DNA of 64,000 nt from an uncultured Pseudoruegeria sp. (GCA_947498155.1 CANMJD010000002.1:310001-374000); one strand, 5' to 3'. Counted from the first letter of the stretch, positions 16,519 to 26,375 are shown. The notes: generated by a model not told the origin, from the sequence alone. Translations and numbers: made by a program.

Positions 16519-17841
16519 CTATTTCAAATGGGTCATCAGGGTTTTGCTGGGGTAGCCATCCGGCGTGACTCCGATCGAGCTTTGAAAGGCGCGGATCGCG
16601 TTGATGGTATTGGGGCCGATGATGCCATCGATTTTATCGTCCAGAAAACCTTTGCGCTTCAGCCGTTTTTGCATGTCTTTCTTTTCGCTGAAGGACAGCG
16701 GTTTATAGCCACGCGGCCAGCTGGCCTGAATCGGATCACCCCCGGTAATGCGATCCGACAGATGCCCAACACCAATCACATAGGCGTCCGCCTTGTTATA
16801 GCGTTCGATCACCGCAAAGTTCTTAAAGATCATGAAAGCCGCACCGCTGGCCCCCGCCGGAAGCAAGATAGAGCCAGACCCGTAGTTCGGCACCGGCTTG
16901 CCGTTGGTGCCGACAACACCCAGTTGCGCCCAAGCGGCAGGCGATTTCAGGTTTTTGCGGCTGGCTAATCCATAGTTAAACCCCTTGGGCAGGCGTACTT
17001 CGACGCCCCAAGGTTGGCCCTTGATCCAGCCGGACTTGCGCAAATACTGCGCGGTAGAGGCCAGCGCATCAGTGGGGTCTTTGCTCCAGATATCGCGTTT
17101 GCCATCGCCGGTGAAATCAACGGCAAACGCCTCATAGGAGGTGGGGATAAACTGGGTATGCCCCATGGCTCCGGCCCAGCTGCCCTTCATTTTGCTGGCT
17201 GTGACATCGCCGTTTTGCAGGATTTTCAGCGCCGCAATCAGCTGTTTTTCAAAAAAGCTGCCGCGTCGCCCGTCAAAGGCCAAGGTTGCTGTGGCTTCGA
17301 TCACCTTGATGTCGCCCCGATGGGCGCCATAGGCGCTTTCAAGACCCCAGATCGCTACCACCACATCGCGGTCCACCCCATAGGCGCGTTCGATTTTATC
17401 AAGCGTGCGCCGGTGTTTCTTCAGCGCGGCCTTGCCGTTTTTCACCCGCGTCGGAGAGGCGGCGGAATCAAGGTAATCCCAGATTTGTTTGGTGAATTCG
17501 GATTGGTTCCGGTCTTTTGAAATGACACTGGTATTGTATTCTATCCCGCGAAAAGCCTTATCGAGGGTCGATTTTCGAATGCCCTGCGCCTGTGCACGCC
17601 CGTAAAATCCGGCGATCCAGCGATCAAACGCAGCATTGGAAGTGGCGGCCTCTGTCACGATGGCATCTCCTCGAAGGGCAGGGCGACGCGACAATTCCAG
17701 CGCGTTCTGAGGTGTCGGCTGTAGGGTTCGTTGTGTCGGGCGTAAAGAGGAGTCAACCGCCCCGCCTGCGGCAAAAACCGGCTGGGACGAAAGGACGACA
17801 ATGGCACTGCACAGGCAGGCGCGTCTTAAAACTGAATACAT
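16519..17841 (-). CDS. Lytic murein transglycosylase (MltB-like) with peptidoglycan-binding domain
   Basis: A periplasmic enzyme of 440 residues that cleaves murein glycans, forming 1,6-anhydromuramyl ends. A signal peptide ends near VFAAGG. The SLT_2 catalytic domain spans about 80-370, with the likely catalytic glutamate in WGLESAYGAHRG near residue 170 and the family block GAMGHTQFIPTSYEAFA. The C-terminal 60 residues form a PG_binding_1 domain (LKRKGFLDDKIDGIIGPNT). It has no lipobox, unlike E. coli MltB. Confidence 0.93.
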   Translation of the reverse strand: MYSVLRRACLCSAIVVLSSQPVFAAGGAVDSSLRPTQRTLQPTPQNALELSRRPALRGDAIVTEAATSNAAFDRWIAGFYGRAQAQGIRKSTLDKAFRGIEYNTSVISKDRNQSEFTKQIWDYLDSAASPTRVKNGKAALKKHRRTLDKIERAYGVDRDVVVAIWGLESAYGAHRGDIKVIEATATLAFDGRRGSFFEKQLIAALKILQNGDVTASKMKGSWAGAMGHTQFIPTSYEAFAVDFTGDGKRDIWSKDPTDALASTAQYLRKSGWIKGQPWGVEVRLPKGFNYGLASRKNLKSPAAWAQLGVVGTNGKPVPNYGSGSILLPAGASGAAFMIFKNFAVIERYNKADAYVIGVGHLSDRITGGDPIQASWPRGYKPLSFSEKKDMQKRLKRKGFLDDKIDGIIGPNTINAIRAFQSSIGVTPDGYPSKTLMTHLK

Positions 17842-17968
17842 CTGCTCACCTATTATTTTAGAGGGATTCTAGCGTGAAATCCTCTGGGGGCAAAGCAGAA
17901 GCCGTAATGGGGGCGCAGGTTTTCGCCGACGCCGGTGGGGCTCTTTGAAGCCCATTGAAAACCGGACG

Positions 17969-20224
17969 CTATTTCCGTTTGCGCTGCAGTTTACGTTTGG
18001 TTTTATCGCGTTTGACCTTTGAACCTGCGGCCTTGCGCCCGGTATAACTGCGCCCCTTTCGCCGTGGTCCTTGCGGCAGGGCTTTGTCCTCAACGCTAAG
18101 CAGTTCCAGCGTCAGCCCCCCAGTCACCGGAATGGCCTCGGAAAGGCGCACCATGACCCGTTGACCAAGGCGTAGGGTCAGGCCGGTTTGCTCTCCTGTC
18201 AAGGTTTGCTCATCGGCGTCAAAGTGAAAGAATTCACGCCCTAATGTGCGGATCGGGATCAGCCCGTCGGCACCGGTTTCATCGAGTTTGGCAAAGGCCC
18301 CGAATTTGGCAATACCAGAGATGCGGGCGGGGAATTCATTGCCGACCCGTTCGGACAGATAGGCCGCAAGGTATCGGTCGGTTGTATCCCGCTCCGCCAT
18401 CATCGAGCGCCGTTCGGTGTCCGAAATCAGCGCGCCGGTTTCGGCAAGGGCGGCCTCGGCCTCCATGGTCATACCGCCATCACCCCAGCCATGGGCAGTG
18501 ATCAGCGCACGATGCACCAGCAGATCGGCATAGCGCCGAATGGGCGAGGTGAAATGCGCATAATTGCGCAGGGCAAGGCCGAAGTGGCCAAAGTTGTCGG
18601 CCCCGTAATAGGCCTGCGTCATCGACCGTAAGGTGGCGATATTGATCTGTTCGGCGTTTTCGCTATCGGCGGCTTGTTTCAGCAGGCTGTTAAGGTGCCG
18701 TGTTTGCAACACCTGCCCTTTGGCCAGATTAAGACCCGAAGCCTGTGCAATTTCACGCAAGGATTCGAGCTTTTCGGGTTTGGGTTCTTCATGGACGCGA
18801 AACAGCAGCGGGCGTTTATGTTTGATCAGCTCTTCGGCGGCACAGACATTGGCCAGCACCATGAATTCTTCGATCAGGCGGTGAGCATCCAGACGGTCGC
18901 GGAAATTGACCGACGTCACCTTGCCATCTGCATCCAGTTCAATGCGCCGTTCGGGCAGGTCCAGATCAAGTGGTTGGCGATCAATCCGTGCCTTGGTGGC
19001 CGCATGATAGGCGGCATATAGCGGCTCTAATACAGGCGAAAGCCAAGGTTCAGTGCGCTCTGTCGGGGCGCCGTCGATGGCGTCTTGTACTTCGTTATAA
19101 TGCAAGGACGCAGCGGATTTCATCATTGCGCGGGTAAAGCGGTGGCTGATTTTTTGACCCTCGGCATTGAGCACCATGCGCACCGCCATACAGGGGCGCG
19201 CGACGCCTTCGTGCAGCGAGCATAGATCGCCAGACAGCCGGTCCGGCAGCATCGGTACGACGCGGTCGGGAAAATAGGTGGAATTGCCGCGTTTGCGGGC
19301 TTCGCGGTCCAGCGCCGATCCCGGCGTGACGTAATGAGCGACATCGGCAATGGCGACCCAAACCACGTGACCACCGGCATTTTTCGGATCGTCATCGGCG
19401 TGGGCATAGACGGCATCATCATGATCGCGGGCATCCGCCGGATCGATGGTGATCAGGGGCATTTCCCGCAGGTCTTCGCGCTTGCGAAGGGGTGCAGGTT
19501 TGGCCGCGTCGGCCTCTGCGATTACCTCATCGGGAAAATGGTCCGGAATGCCGTGCTGGTGAATGGCAATCAAAGAGACGGCTTTGGGTGCGGTGGGATC
19601 ACCAAGACGGGCTACAATGCGTGCGCTGGGCAAGCCAAGGCGGTTTTTCGGTCCGGCTTGTTCTGCTTCGACCAACTCACCGTCTTTGGCCCCGTCTGTC
19701 GCCCCTGCCGCGACACGCCATTCCTTGTCGCTCCCTTTATCAATGGGTAGCAAGCGCCCGCCTTCATGCCCTTTGCGGAATACAGCCAACATGCGGGTCG
19801 GATTGGTGCCGATCTTGCGGATCAGGCGGGCCTCATAGGCGTGGTCTTCTGTGGTGACAGCGGTGAGCCGACCCAGAATGCGGTCACCGGCGCCTAGGGC
19901 AGGATCGCTGGCTTTCAGGATCATCAGCACGCGCGGTGCCTCGCCATCGCCCTGCCATTCCAGCGGCTTGGCAAACAGATCACCATCCGCATCGGGGGCA
20001 AGGATCTGCAACAGGCTGACAGGGGGGAGTTTGTCCGGGTCGCGATAGGTCTTTTTGCGCTTTTCCAGATGGCCTTCGGCCTCCAGCTCGCGCAGGATGC
20101 GTTTCAGATCAATGCGTGCAGCACCTTTGATCCCGAAAGCACGGGCGATATCACGTTTGGCAGATTTGGTCGGGTGGTCGGAAATCCATTGTAGGATTTC
20201 GTCCTTTGTCGGAATACGCGTCAT
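17969..20224 (-). CDS. rnr: Ribonuclease R
   Basis: A 3'-to-5' exoribonuclease of the RNB family, 751 residues, that degrades structured RNA and takes part in trans-translation quality control. An N-terminal winged-helix region (ILQWISDHPTKSAKRDIA) is followed by cold-shock segments. The RNB catalytic core has the acidic cluster ITIDPADARDHDDAVYA, and there is an S1 domain near 640-720. The C-terminus is very basic, as usual for RNase R. It lies 31 bp after the TIGR04282 gene in a run of coupled minus-strand genes beginning with dapE. Confidence 0.96.
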   Translation of the reverse strand: MTRIPTKDEILQWISDHPTKSAKRDIARAFGIKGAARIDLKRILRELEAEGHLEKRKKTYRDPDKLPPVSLLQILAPDADGDLFAKPLEWQGDGEAPRVLMILKASDPALGAGDRILGRLTAVTTEDHAYEARLIRKIGTNPTRMLAVFRKGHEGGRLLPIDKGSDKEWRVAAGATDGAKDGELVEAEQAGPKNRLGLPSARIVARLGDPTAPKAVSLIAIHQHGIPDHFPDEVIAEADAAKPAPLRKREDLREMPLITIDPADARDHDDAVYAHADDDPKNAGGHVVWVAIADVAHYVTPGSALDREARKRGNSTYFPDRVVPMLPDRLSGDLCSLHEGVARPCMAVRMVLNAEGQKISHRFTRAMMKSAASLHYNEVQDAIDGAPTERTEPWLSPVLEPLYAAYHAATKARIDRQPLDLDLPERRIELDADGKVTSVNFRDRLDAHRLIEEFMVLANVCAAEELIKHKRPLLFRVHEEPKPEKLESLREIAQASGLNLAKGQVLQTRHLNSLLKQAADSENAEQINIATLRSMTQAYYGADNFGHFGLALRNYAHFTSPIRRYADLLVHRALITAHGWGDGGMTMEAEAALAETGALISDTERRSMMAERDTTDRYLAAYLSERVGNEFPARISGIAKFGAFAKLDETGADGLIPIRTLGREFFHFDADEQTLTGEQTGLTLRLGQRVMVRLSEAIPVTGGLTLELLSVEDKALPQGPRRKGRSYTGRKAAGSKVKRDKTKRKLQRKRK

Positions 20225-20255
20225 GAACCTGCCCTAACATGCAGGGGCGACGGCG

Positions 20256-20840
20256 TCATGCGCTTAAACTGTGCAGGTCCGCAACGGTATCGACGTCCTG
20301 CAAAACATCCAGCATCCCGATCCGATAATCCGGCAGCGTGGCGATGGTATCGGCAAGCGCGTGTTCGCTGGACCAACGTACCCCTTGAAAAAGGCTCTGA
20401 TCCGGCGGGAAACGGCGTTTTAACCCGATCAGCCAATACCCCCCATCCGGTGCAGGGCCAAAGACCGCATCCTGTGTGCCCAAGGTTTGAAAGGCCTGCT
20501 GGATGTGCCGTGGCGTTACGCCGGGAATATCGGCACCGATAATCACAACCGGACCAGCGGGCAATCCACGCAACAGCCGCGCCATGCGGTCCCCCAGATT
20601 TCCGCGCCCTTGCGGGATGCGCGGCAGATGGCGGGGCCAGACACGGCTTTGCAGACCTTCTTGATCCGGTGCCACCGCAAGCAGCAGGTGCCAGCGTGGA
20701 TCGTCCAGCCGCCGTAAAAGTTTGCGGGTTTGATGGCGAAACCACCATGCAGCGGCAGTCATGCCGATATCGCGGCCCAAACGGGTTTTCACCCGCCCTG
20801 CGCGGGGCTCTTTGACCATGACCACCAGCGTCGGTTTCAC
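20256..20840 (-). CDS. TIGR04282 (DUF2064) nucleotidyl/glycosyltransferase-like protein
   Basis: A 194-residue protein with a GT-A-like fold related to CofC and MobA. The N-terminus (VVMVKEPRAGRVKTRLGRDIG) provides the nucleotide-binding loop, and GADIPGVTPRHI holds the metal-binding aspartate. The PDGGYWLIGL stretch is the family hallmark. The substrate is not established; such genes often sit near arsenosugar or glycolipid genes, but here it lies between an acetyltransferase and rnr. It overlaps the upstream gene by 4 bp. Confidence 0.85.
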   Translation of the reverse strand: MKPTLVVMVKEPRAGRVKTRLGRDIGMTAAAWWFRHQTRKLLRRLDDPRWHLLLAVAPDQEGLQSRVWPRHLPRIPQGRGNLGDRMARLLRGLPAGPVVIIGADIPGVTPRHIQQAFQTLGTQDAVFGPAPDGGYWLIGLKRRFPPDQSLFQGVRWSSEHALADTIATLPDYRIGMLDVLQDVDTVADLHSLSA

Positions 20841-21262
20841 AGCTTTAGGTCCATATCAAAATGAGGAATACCGGCATCAAGATATTCAGCACTGCACACC
20901 GTAAAGCCGAGCTTTTCGTAAAAGCCGATGGCGTGCTGTTGCGCCCCGAGCTTGGCCCGCGTGATATCGGGAAGGGTTTTTAAATGGGCAAGCGCATACC
21001 GGATCAGTGCCGCCCCAAGGCCGGTGCCACGGTGATCCGCCAATACGCAGACCCGACCGATTTTGCCGATCTCCCCGTCAAACAGCAACCGAGCGGTTCC
21101 CACAGGCGATCCGTCCGGTGCTGAAGCAAGGATATGGATGGCTTCGGCGTCTTTATCGTCCATTTCGTCGGCCATGGGGACGTTTTGTTCTTCAATGAAA
21201 ACCACTTTGCGTAGGTGATGGCAGGCGGTTAAATCCTTTGTCGTCGTCAGGGTGTAGCTCAT
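20837..21262 (-). CDS. GNAT family N-acetyltransferase (ElaA-like)
   Basis: A 141-residue acetyltransferase. The N-terminal block [13 protein letters not shown] and the acetyl-CoA motif [19 protein letters not shown] mark the ElaA/YjdJ-like group. The acceptor substrate is unknown. It is sandwiched between dapE and the TIGR04282 gene with 4-bp overlaps on both sides, so all three are translated from one message. Confidence 0.88.
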   Translation of the reverse strand: MSYTLTTTKDLTACHHLRKVVFIEEQNVPMADEMDDKDAEAIHILASAPDGSPVGTARLLFDGEIGKIGRVCVLADHRGTGLGAALIRYALAHLKTLPDITRAKLGAQQHAIGFYEKLGFTVCSAEYLDAGIPHFDMDLKL

Positions 21263-22407
21263 GCAAAATAGTCTCTGAGTATGCGCGAATAGATGCTTTT
21301 TAGCTGATTGATTTGCAACAGATCGACGTTTTCATCTACTTGATGCATGGTTTTGCCAACCAGCCCAAATTCCACCACGGGGCAGTGGTTTTTGACAAAT
21401 CGCGCATCCGAAGTGCCGCCGGAGGTGGAGAGCACCGGTTCGATGCCGGTTTCGGATTTGACCGCCCGCGCAATCAGGTCGGATAGGGCGCCGGGCGGGG
21501 TGATAAAGCTCTCGCCAGAAACCTGCAGAGTCATGGAAATATCGACACCGGTTTCCTCTGCCACACGCACGGCCTCAAGCTCCAGCCATGTGGTCAACCG
21601 TTCGGAACTATGGGCGTCATTAAAGCGGATGTTGACCGTGGCCTTACATTGCGCCGGAATGACATTGTTTGCCGGATTGCCGGTGTCAAAGGTGGTGACC
21701 GCAAGGGTGGAGGCGTCAAAATGGTCGGTGCCTTCATCCAGTTCAAAACTGGCCAGACGATCCACCAGCTTTGCCAGCGCGGGCACCGGATTTTTCGCGC
21801 GGTGCGGATAGGCCGAATGCCCCTGCACACCGTTGGCAGTGATAAAGGCTGTCATCGAGCCGCGTCGTCCGATTTTCATCATTTCGCCCATGACATCGGG
21901 GCAGGTCGGCTCCCCGACAAGGCAGGCGCTCATGGCTTCGCCATTGTCCTGCATCCAGTCCAGCAGCGCCGTGGTGCCGTCTTTTGCATCGCCCTCTTCG
22001 TCGCCGGTAATGGCAAGGATCACCGCCCCGTCCGGCGGGGTGGTTTTCACAAAATCAATGGCCGCCGCTGCAAATGCCGCAACGCCTGATTTCATATCGG
22101 TGGCCCCACGCCCCCAAAGAAAGCCGTCTTTTTGCTCGGCCCCAAATGGGTCAACCGTCCAGGCATTCAGATCACCGACAGGCACAACATCTGTATGACC
22201 GTTAAAGCCGAAACTCTTGTTTGCGCCTTTCGCCCCCCAGCGGGCAAAGAGATTGGCAATGCCATTGCGATCAACGCGCGTACAGGTGAAACCGGCGTCG
22301 CCCAACAGTGATTCCAGCAGGGAAATTGCCCCGCCTTCCGCAGGGGTCACAGAGGGGCACCGCACCAAGGCGGCGGTCAATGCAATCGGATCAATAGGCT
22401 GGGACAC
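21259..22407 (-). CDS. dapE: Succinyl-diaminopimelate desuccinylase
   Basis: A di-zinc M20 hydrolase that releases succinate from N-succinyl-LL-diaminopimelate in lysine and murein precursor synthesis. The start is taken as GTG at 22407 because AAAGGAGAA precedes it and the product (382 residues, [17 protein letters not shown]) matches the family start. The frame is open to 22467. Zinc-site motifs are [23 protein letters not shown] and [11 protein letters not shown]. It heads a four-gene coupled run with the acetyltransferase, TIGR04282 protein and rnr. dapD is about 3 kb away. Confidence 0.95.
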   Translation of the reverse strand: MSQPIDPIALTAALVRCPSVTPAEGGAISLLESLLGDAGFTCTRVDRNGIANLFARWGAKGANKSFGFNGHTDVVPVGDLNAWTVDPFGAEQKDGFLWGRGATDMKSGVAAFAAAAIDFVKTTPPDGAVILAITGDEEGDAKDGTTALLDWMQDNGEAMSACLVGEPTCPDVMGEMMKIGRRGSMTAFITANGVQGHSAYPHRAKNPVPALAKLVDRLASFELDEGTDHFDASTLAVTTFDTGNPANNVIPAQCKATVNIRFNDAHSSERLTTWLELEAVRVAEETGVDISMTLQVSGESFITPPGALSDLIARAVKSETGIEPVLSTSGGTSDARFVKNHCPVVEFGLVGKTMHQVDENVDLLQINQLKSIYSRILRDYFA

Positions 22408-22748
22408 GGCAATTCTCCTTTGGGAAAATCGATACTGGCCTTTGGCGACACTCGCAACTCTCGGCAACCAAATTGTGACATCTGTGCGACAATGTGCAGT
22501 GAGATTGGCCCGCGATGATTTCCGCGCTCAAAGTTTACTTAACTTAAAGGTCAAGGCGTGCTTTTCTGAGTGAAAATAATCAGACCTTTCGACAGAGTAA
22601 GCGCAGGACCTTAAATCGGTCTTGATCAGGTAAGCCGACATTAACAAAAACAGGGAATAATCCTGTGATGTCGTCGCCTGCTCCAAAAAGGGCATTGGGC
22701 AGTTATGGGCAGATTGACCTTTTATGTAAACAGCCGTGAGGCTGCGGC
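22408..22748. other. Divergent intergenic region, dapE / Hint gene
   Basis: About 340 bp upstream of two divergent genes, AT-richer than its surroundings. It must hold both promoters, but I find no confident hexamer pair. A small hairpin (ACAGG/CCTGT, 22650-22666) and an A/T-rich TTTACTTAACTTAAAGG patch near 22533 are the only visible structures. I see no coding sequence. Confidence 0.4.
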
Positions 22749-23810
22749 GTGACGTGGTTGGCGCTACTGGATTCAAGCTATTCAGGTTTGTGGCACCAAT
22801 CGCTTGAGGCGGGATATGACTCTCATCGCGGCAGCTTTGTGCTGGAGTTGGAGCTGTGTGCCTCGCGGTCGGAACCCTATACGGCGGCCGAATTTACCAG
22901 CCAGGATGGCAAGCAGTTCGGTCTGTACTTGCGCATTGATCCCAATGGCGCCTGTCAGCTGGAGCTGTCGCAAAACGGGCTGCAGACAACGGTTGCGGCC
23001 AAAAGCGGTACCGGCTTTGCAACCCGACAATTGCGTATCACCTATTCATGGTGCCAAGAGGAATCATACGGGTTGTTTACCGTTGAAAACCTGATGGATG
23101 GCTGGTTGTCACAAAGTGAGATTTGCAATCCGGTGGCAATACCGGCCTGGGCCATTGCCGATATCAGCGCGGCACGGATGGGGAGGGCTTTTGATCCGGA
23201 TGTGCAGTTTATCGGGTTTTCCGATGGGTTAGAGCCTGTCGGCTTGCCTGCCTCAATTGCTAAAGGGGCGATGATTGAAACCGATGCGGGGTTTGCGCCG
23301 GTGGAAAGGTTGAAGGTTGGCGACCTTGTGCAGACCCGCGACAACGGGTTTTTGCCGATCCGCTGGCTGGTGCAACGCACGGTACCTGCCATGGGTGGGT
23401 TTCGCCCGATTGAACTGCGCGCGCCTTTTTTCGGGCTTCAGGGTGATCTGTGGGTCGGGCCGGACCAACGGCTGTTGATCGAGGGGTCCTCGGTTGAATA
23501 CCTGTTTGGCGAAGAGGAAATGCTGGTTGAGGCCCGTCATTTGCTGGATGATCGTGCCGCCCGGCTGGTTCAGAACGTAAAGCATGTCACCTATTACCAG
23601 ATTCTACTTGATCACCACGAGGTGCTTTGCGTATCCGGTGCAGAGCTGGAAAGCCTTTATATCGGAGATATTTGCGATACGCCGGAATTACTGAAATCCA
23701 CCGTTCTTGCTGAATGCGCCCCGGAACACCTGCCGCGGCATGATCAACTCGCCCGCCCTCTCATCAGAGCATTCGAAGCGCCGACGCTACGTATTGCGCT
23801 AAATTCTTAG
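22749..23810 (+). CDS. Hint-domain protein with replaced catalytic residues
   Basis: A 353-residue protein starting at a GTG behind a GAGG site. Residues 1-150 are beta-rich and lectin-like in appearance (laminin-G-like, low certainty). Residues about 168-320 align with the Hedgehog/intein (Hint) domain of roseobacter proteins (GAMIETDAGFAPVERLKVGD and later DLWVGPDQRLLIEG). The residue where the self-splicing cysteine should be is Ser169, and the block-B TxxH position reads GPDQ, so the histidine is lost too. Autocatalysis is therefore doubtful. No classical signal peptide is seen; related proteins are often secreted by type I systems. Its function is unknown. Confidence 0.75.
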   Translation: MTWLALLDSSYSGLWHQSLEAGYDSHRGSFVLELELCASRSEPYTAAEFTSQDGKQFGLYLRIDPNGACQLELSQNGLQTTVAAKSGTGFATRQLRITYSWCQEESYGLFTVENLMDGWLSQSEICNPVAIPAWAIADISAARMGRAFDPDVQFIGFSDGLEPVGLPASIAKGAMIETDAGFAPVERLKVGDLVQTRDNGFLPIRWLVQRTVPAMGGFRPIELRAPFFGLQGDLWVGPDQRLLIEGSSVEYLFGEEEMLVEARHLLDDRAARLVQNVKHVTYYQILLDHHEVLCVSGAELESLYIGDICDTPELLKSTVLAECAPEHLPRHDQLARPLIRAFEAPTLRIALNS

Positions 23811-23873
23811 GAAAATGCAGGGCTTTGCGGTAAGAGCGGGCACTGACCAAAAGTCCAAAACCCAAGAGCCCCC

Positions 23874-24929
23874 ATGCCCCGTTTCTTTTTTATCGTAATG
23901 TTTTTCCTTGTCGGTCTGTCCGGTCAACTGGCCGCGCAAGAGCTGCAGGTTTCGACGGTGACACGCCCGCCGTTTTCGATGGCCGAGAACGGAGAGGACA
24001 CCGGTTTCAGCATTGATCTGCTGTCGGCGGTTCTGGCGGATTTGGAAATTGAATACAGCATCCAGCGGGTTGATGAATTTCAGGAAATGCTGGATCTGGT
24101 GCAAGCCGGGCAGGCAGATCTGGCGGTGGCCAATATCTCGATTACCGCGAGTCGTGAAATGATCCTTGATTTTTCACAGCCTATTTTTGAATCGGGTCTG
24201 CAAGTGATGGTGCCGCGCAATGCCTCCAAGGCGGCGTCAATCTGGCAAGTCATCTATTCGCGCGACCTGTTGCTTGCGGTGGCGTTGGCCTTTGGCATGT
24301 TGTTTGGCGGCGGCATGTTGATGTGGGTCTTTGAGCGTCGTGCGCAACCCTATTTTGACCGCCCCGCAAAAGAAGCCTTGTTCCCGTCTTTCTGGTGGGC
24401 GCTGAATCTGGTGGTCAACGGCGGCTTTGAAGAACGTATGCCGCGCACGGTGTTGGGCCGTCTGTTCGGGGTGTTCCTGGTGATTTCGTCTCTGTTTATC
24501 GTGTCGATCTTTGTGGCGAATATCACCGCAGCGATGACTGTGTCGGCCATTCAAAGCTCGGTTAATTCGCTTTCCGATCTGGATGGCAAACGCGTGGGCA
24601 CCACCTCTGGATCAACCGCCAGCGTGTTTTTGACCGGACGGGATATCCGTCATGCGGGCTATGACGATCTACAAAGCCTTTTGGCAGATTTTGAAGCCGG
24701 CAGTTTGGATGCGGTGGTGTTTGATGCGCCGATTCTGGCACATTACGTGACCAACAGCGGGCAGTCCTTTGGTGAATTGAAAGGCGGCGTGTTTCTGCGG
24801 GAAAACTACGGCATTGCCTTCCCGACCAACAGCACATTGGCCGAGCCGTTCAACCAGTCGCTTCTTCGGTTGCGCGAAGACGGGACCTATGATGACCTGC
24901 GCCGGAAGTGGTTTGGCGCTTCCAGATAA
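23874..24929 (+). CDS. Prokaryotic ionotropic glutamate receptor-like protein (binding domain split by a pore)
   Basis: A 351-residue inner-membrane protein. Signal peptide 1-22; S1 half of a solute-binding domain 23-125; transmembrane helix about 129-152; re-entrant loop about 170-192; second helix about 194-222; S2 half about 230-351. The amino-acid-binding arginine is Arg94 (SITASREMILDFSQP) and the acidic partner Asp284 (VVFDAPI). The helix after the loop reads IFVANITAAMTV, like the SYTANLAAF gate of glutamate receptors. The loop has VVNGGFEERMP where potassium-selective GluR0 channels have TVGYG, so selectivity is uncertain. It lies 63 bp after the Hint gene, on the same strand. Confidence 0.85.
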   Translation: MPRFFFIVMFFLVGLSGQLAAQELQVSTVTRPPFSMAENGEDTGFSIDLLSAVLADLEIEYSIQRVDEFQEMLDLVQAGQADLAVANISITASREMILDFSQPIFESGLQVMVPRNASKAASIWQVIYSRDLLLAVALAFGMLFGGGMLMWVFERRAQPYFDRPAKEALFPSFWWALNLVVNGGFEERMPRTVLGRLFGVFLVISSLFIVSIFVANITAAMTVSAIQSSVNSLSDLDGKRVGTTSGSTASVFLTGRDIRHAGYDDLQSLLADFEAGSLDAVVFDAPILAHYVTNSGQSFGELKGGVFLRENYGIAFPTNSTLAEPFNQSLLRLREDGTYDDLRRKWFGASR

Positions 24930-24932
24930 GCG

Positions 24933-25271
24933 CTATTTTTTCTTGTCAAAAAATGGGGTCATCTGCGCCACGATTACACTGTTTTCTTCCAGCGCGCGCG
25001 CCATCAGCGCCCGTTCTTCTTCGGGAATGTCGTGACCTTCTTCCAGCCGCTCTTCCAATGTGCCGTAGCCGCTGATTTCGAGCGGAGCCAAATCAGCCTG
25101 CTTTAGAATGGCAACCGTTTCGCGTACTGCCTCGGCCTCGTCCACACCAGAGGCGTAACACACCATCGCTGCGCCGCTCGCGCCTTTGGGCAACCCGTCA
25201 CCGGTTTTACGCCCCACATCGACAAGCAAGGTAAACACTTTCTGGCGGTTTTTCTTTTTTGGCTTTTCCAT
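24933..25271 (-). CDS. Hypothetical lysine-rich protein downstream of dapD
   Basis: I do not recognise the family. The frame opens at 25373, but that segment contains the dapD terminator, so the ATG at 25271 is preferred, giving 112 residues. No good ribosome-binding site precedes it. The product begins with a strongly basic segment (EKPKKKNRQK), has a central alpha/beta region (VFTLLVDVG, ASGAAMVCYASGVDEAEAVRETV) and ends with charged helices and a lysine tail. It is probably cytoplasmic. It converges on the receptor-like gene, with 3 bp between the stop codons, and would be transcribed by readthrough from dapD or its own promoter. Confidence 0.6.
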   Translation of the reverse strand: MEKPKKKNRQKVFTLLVDVGRKTGDGLPKGASGAAMVCYASGVDEAEAVRETVAILKQADLAPLEISGYGTLEERLEEGHDIPEEERALMARALEENSVIVAQMTPFFDKKK

Positions 25272-25333
25272 AACAGGCGCAGTAGCGGTCTGTGCCGGTT
25301 CGGTCAACTCTTGGCTTTGACATGGGGAGCCAA

Positions 25334-25368
25334 CGCAAAAAGAAACGGCCACCCCAACGGGATGGCCG
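25334..25368 (-). terminator. Rho-independent terminator of dapD
   Basis: On the minus strand, GGCCATCCC and GGGGTGGCC form a 9-bp stem (one G-U pair) around a short loop, followed by GTTTCTTTTT. It begins 28 bp after the dapD stop codon and argues against the earliest in-frame start for the downstream hypothetical gene. Confidence 0.85.
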
Positions 25369-25395
25369 ATCAAACTTTAACCCAAAGGAATGGAT

Positions 25396-26223
25396 TTAGT
25401 CGCGCAGCAGGTCATTAATGCCCGTTTTGGAGCGGGTTTTAGCGTCCACGCGTTTCACGATGACCGCACAATAGAGGTTAATGCCGTTTTTGGAGGGCAT
25501 GGAGCCCGCGACAACCACCGAATAGGGGGGCACTTCGCCATACATGACTTCGCCGGTTTCGCGGTCCACGATCTTGGTGGATTGGCCGATGAAAACACCC
25601 ATGCCCAGAACCGAGCCTTCGCGCACGATACAACCTTCGACCACTTCGGAGCGCGCGCCGATAAAGCAATTGTCCTCGATGATGGTCGGGCCAGCCTGCA
25701 TCGGCTCCAGAACACCACCAATGCCAACGCCACCGGACAGATGCACGTTTTTGCCGATCTGAGCGCAGGAGCCAACCGTGGCCCAGCCATCAACCATAGA
25801 GCCTTCGTCGACATAAGCGCCGAGGTTCACAAAGGAAGGCATCAAGACCACGCCGGGCGCGATATAGGCCGAACGCCGGACGATGGACCCAGGCACCGCC
25901 CGAAAACCGGCGTCGCGCCATTGTGTATCGCTCCAACCGTCAAATTTGGACGGCACTTTGTCCCACCAGCCGGAATTACCGTTGCCGCCGGGGATTTGTT
26001 CCATGTCGTTCAGACGGAAAGACAAAAGCACCGCCTTTTTCGCCCATTGGTTCACATGCCAGTCACCGTTCTCCCGTTTTTCCGCGACGCGCAGCGCACC
26101 GGAGTCCAGCGCATTCAGCGTGGATTCGATTGCATCACGGGTTTCGCCGGTGGTGGCGGGGCTGATGGTGTCGCGCGCCTCCCAGGCGGCTTCGATGGCA
26201 GCTTCGAGCTGGGCATTTGACAT
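25396..26223 (-). CDS. dapD: Tetrahydrodipicolinate N-succinyltransferase
   Basis: Transfers succinyl from succinyl-CoA to tetrahydrodipicolinate in the succinylase route to diaminopimelate and lysine. The 275-residue protein has the expected helical N-terminal domain and a left-handed beta-helix of hexapeptide repeats ([19 protein letters not shown], then [20 protein letters not shown]). It ends [10 protein letters not shown], as usual. The gene is monocistronic with a terminator. dapE and asd, two partners in the pathway, are also in this window. Confidence 0.97.
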   Translation of the reverse strand: MSNAQLEAAIEAAWEARDTISPATTGETRDAIESTLNALDSGALRVAEKRENGDWHVNQWAKKAVLLSFRLNDMEQIPGGNGNSGWWDKVPSKFDGWSDTQWRDAGFRAVPGSIVRRSAYIAPGVVLMPSFVNLGAYVDEGSMVDGWATVGSCAQIGKNVHLSGGVGIGGVLEPMQAGPTIIEDNCFIGARSEVVEGCIVREGSVLGMGVFIGQSTKIVDRETGEVMYGEVPPYSVVVAGSMPSKNGINLYCAVIVKRVDAKTRSKTGINDLLRD

Positions 26224-26375
26224 GAGGAACTCCTATTCTCGCGGGCCTGCTATAGAGGGTGGCTCGGTTTCGGGCAAGGGCGCAATGGGCGCAGGTGCGG
26301 GATGGCGGAACGTAGCGTTAGGCTTTTCCTCGGGCACGGGCCGGTCACTATGCTGTCAAAAGACCGGAGGGGACT

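Noticed and set aside
25272-25373. N-terminal extension of the gene downstream of dapD
   Set aside because: The extension would begin at a TTG within the dapD terminator stem and has no ribosome-binding site.
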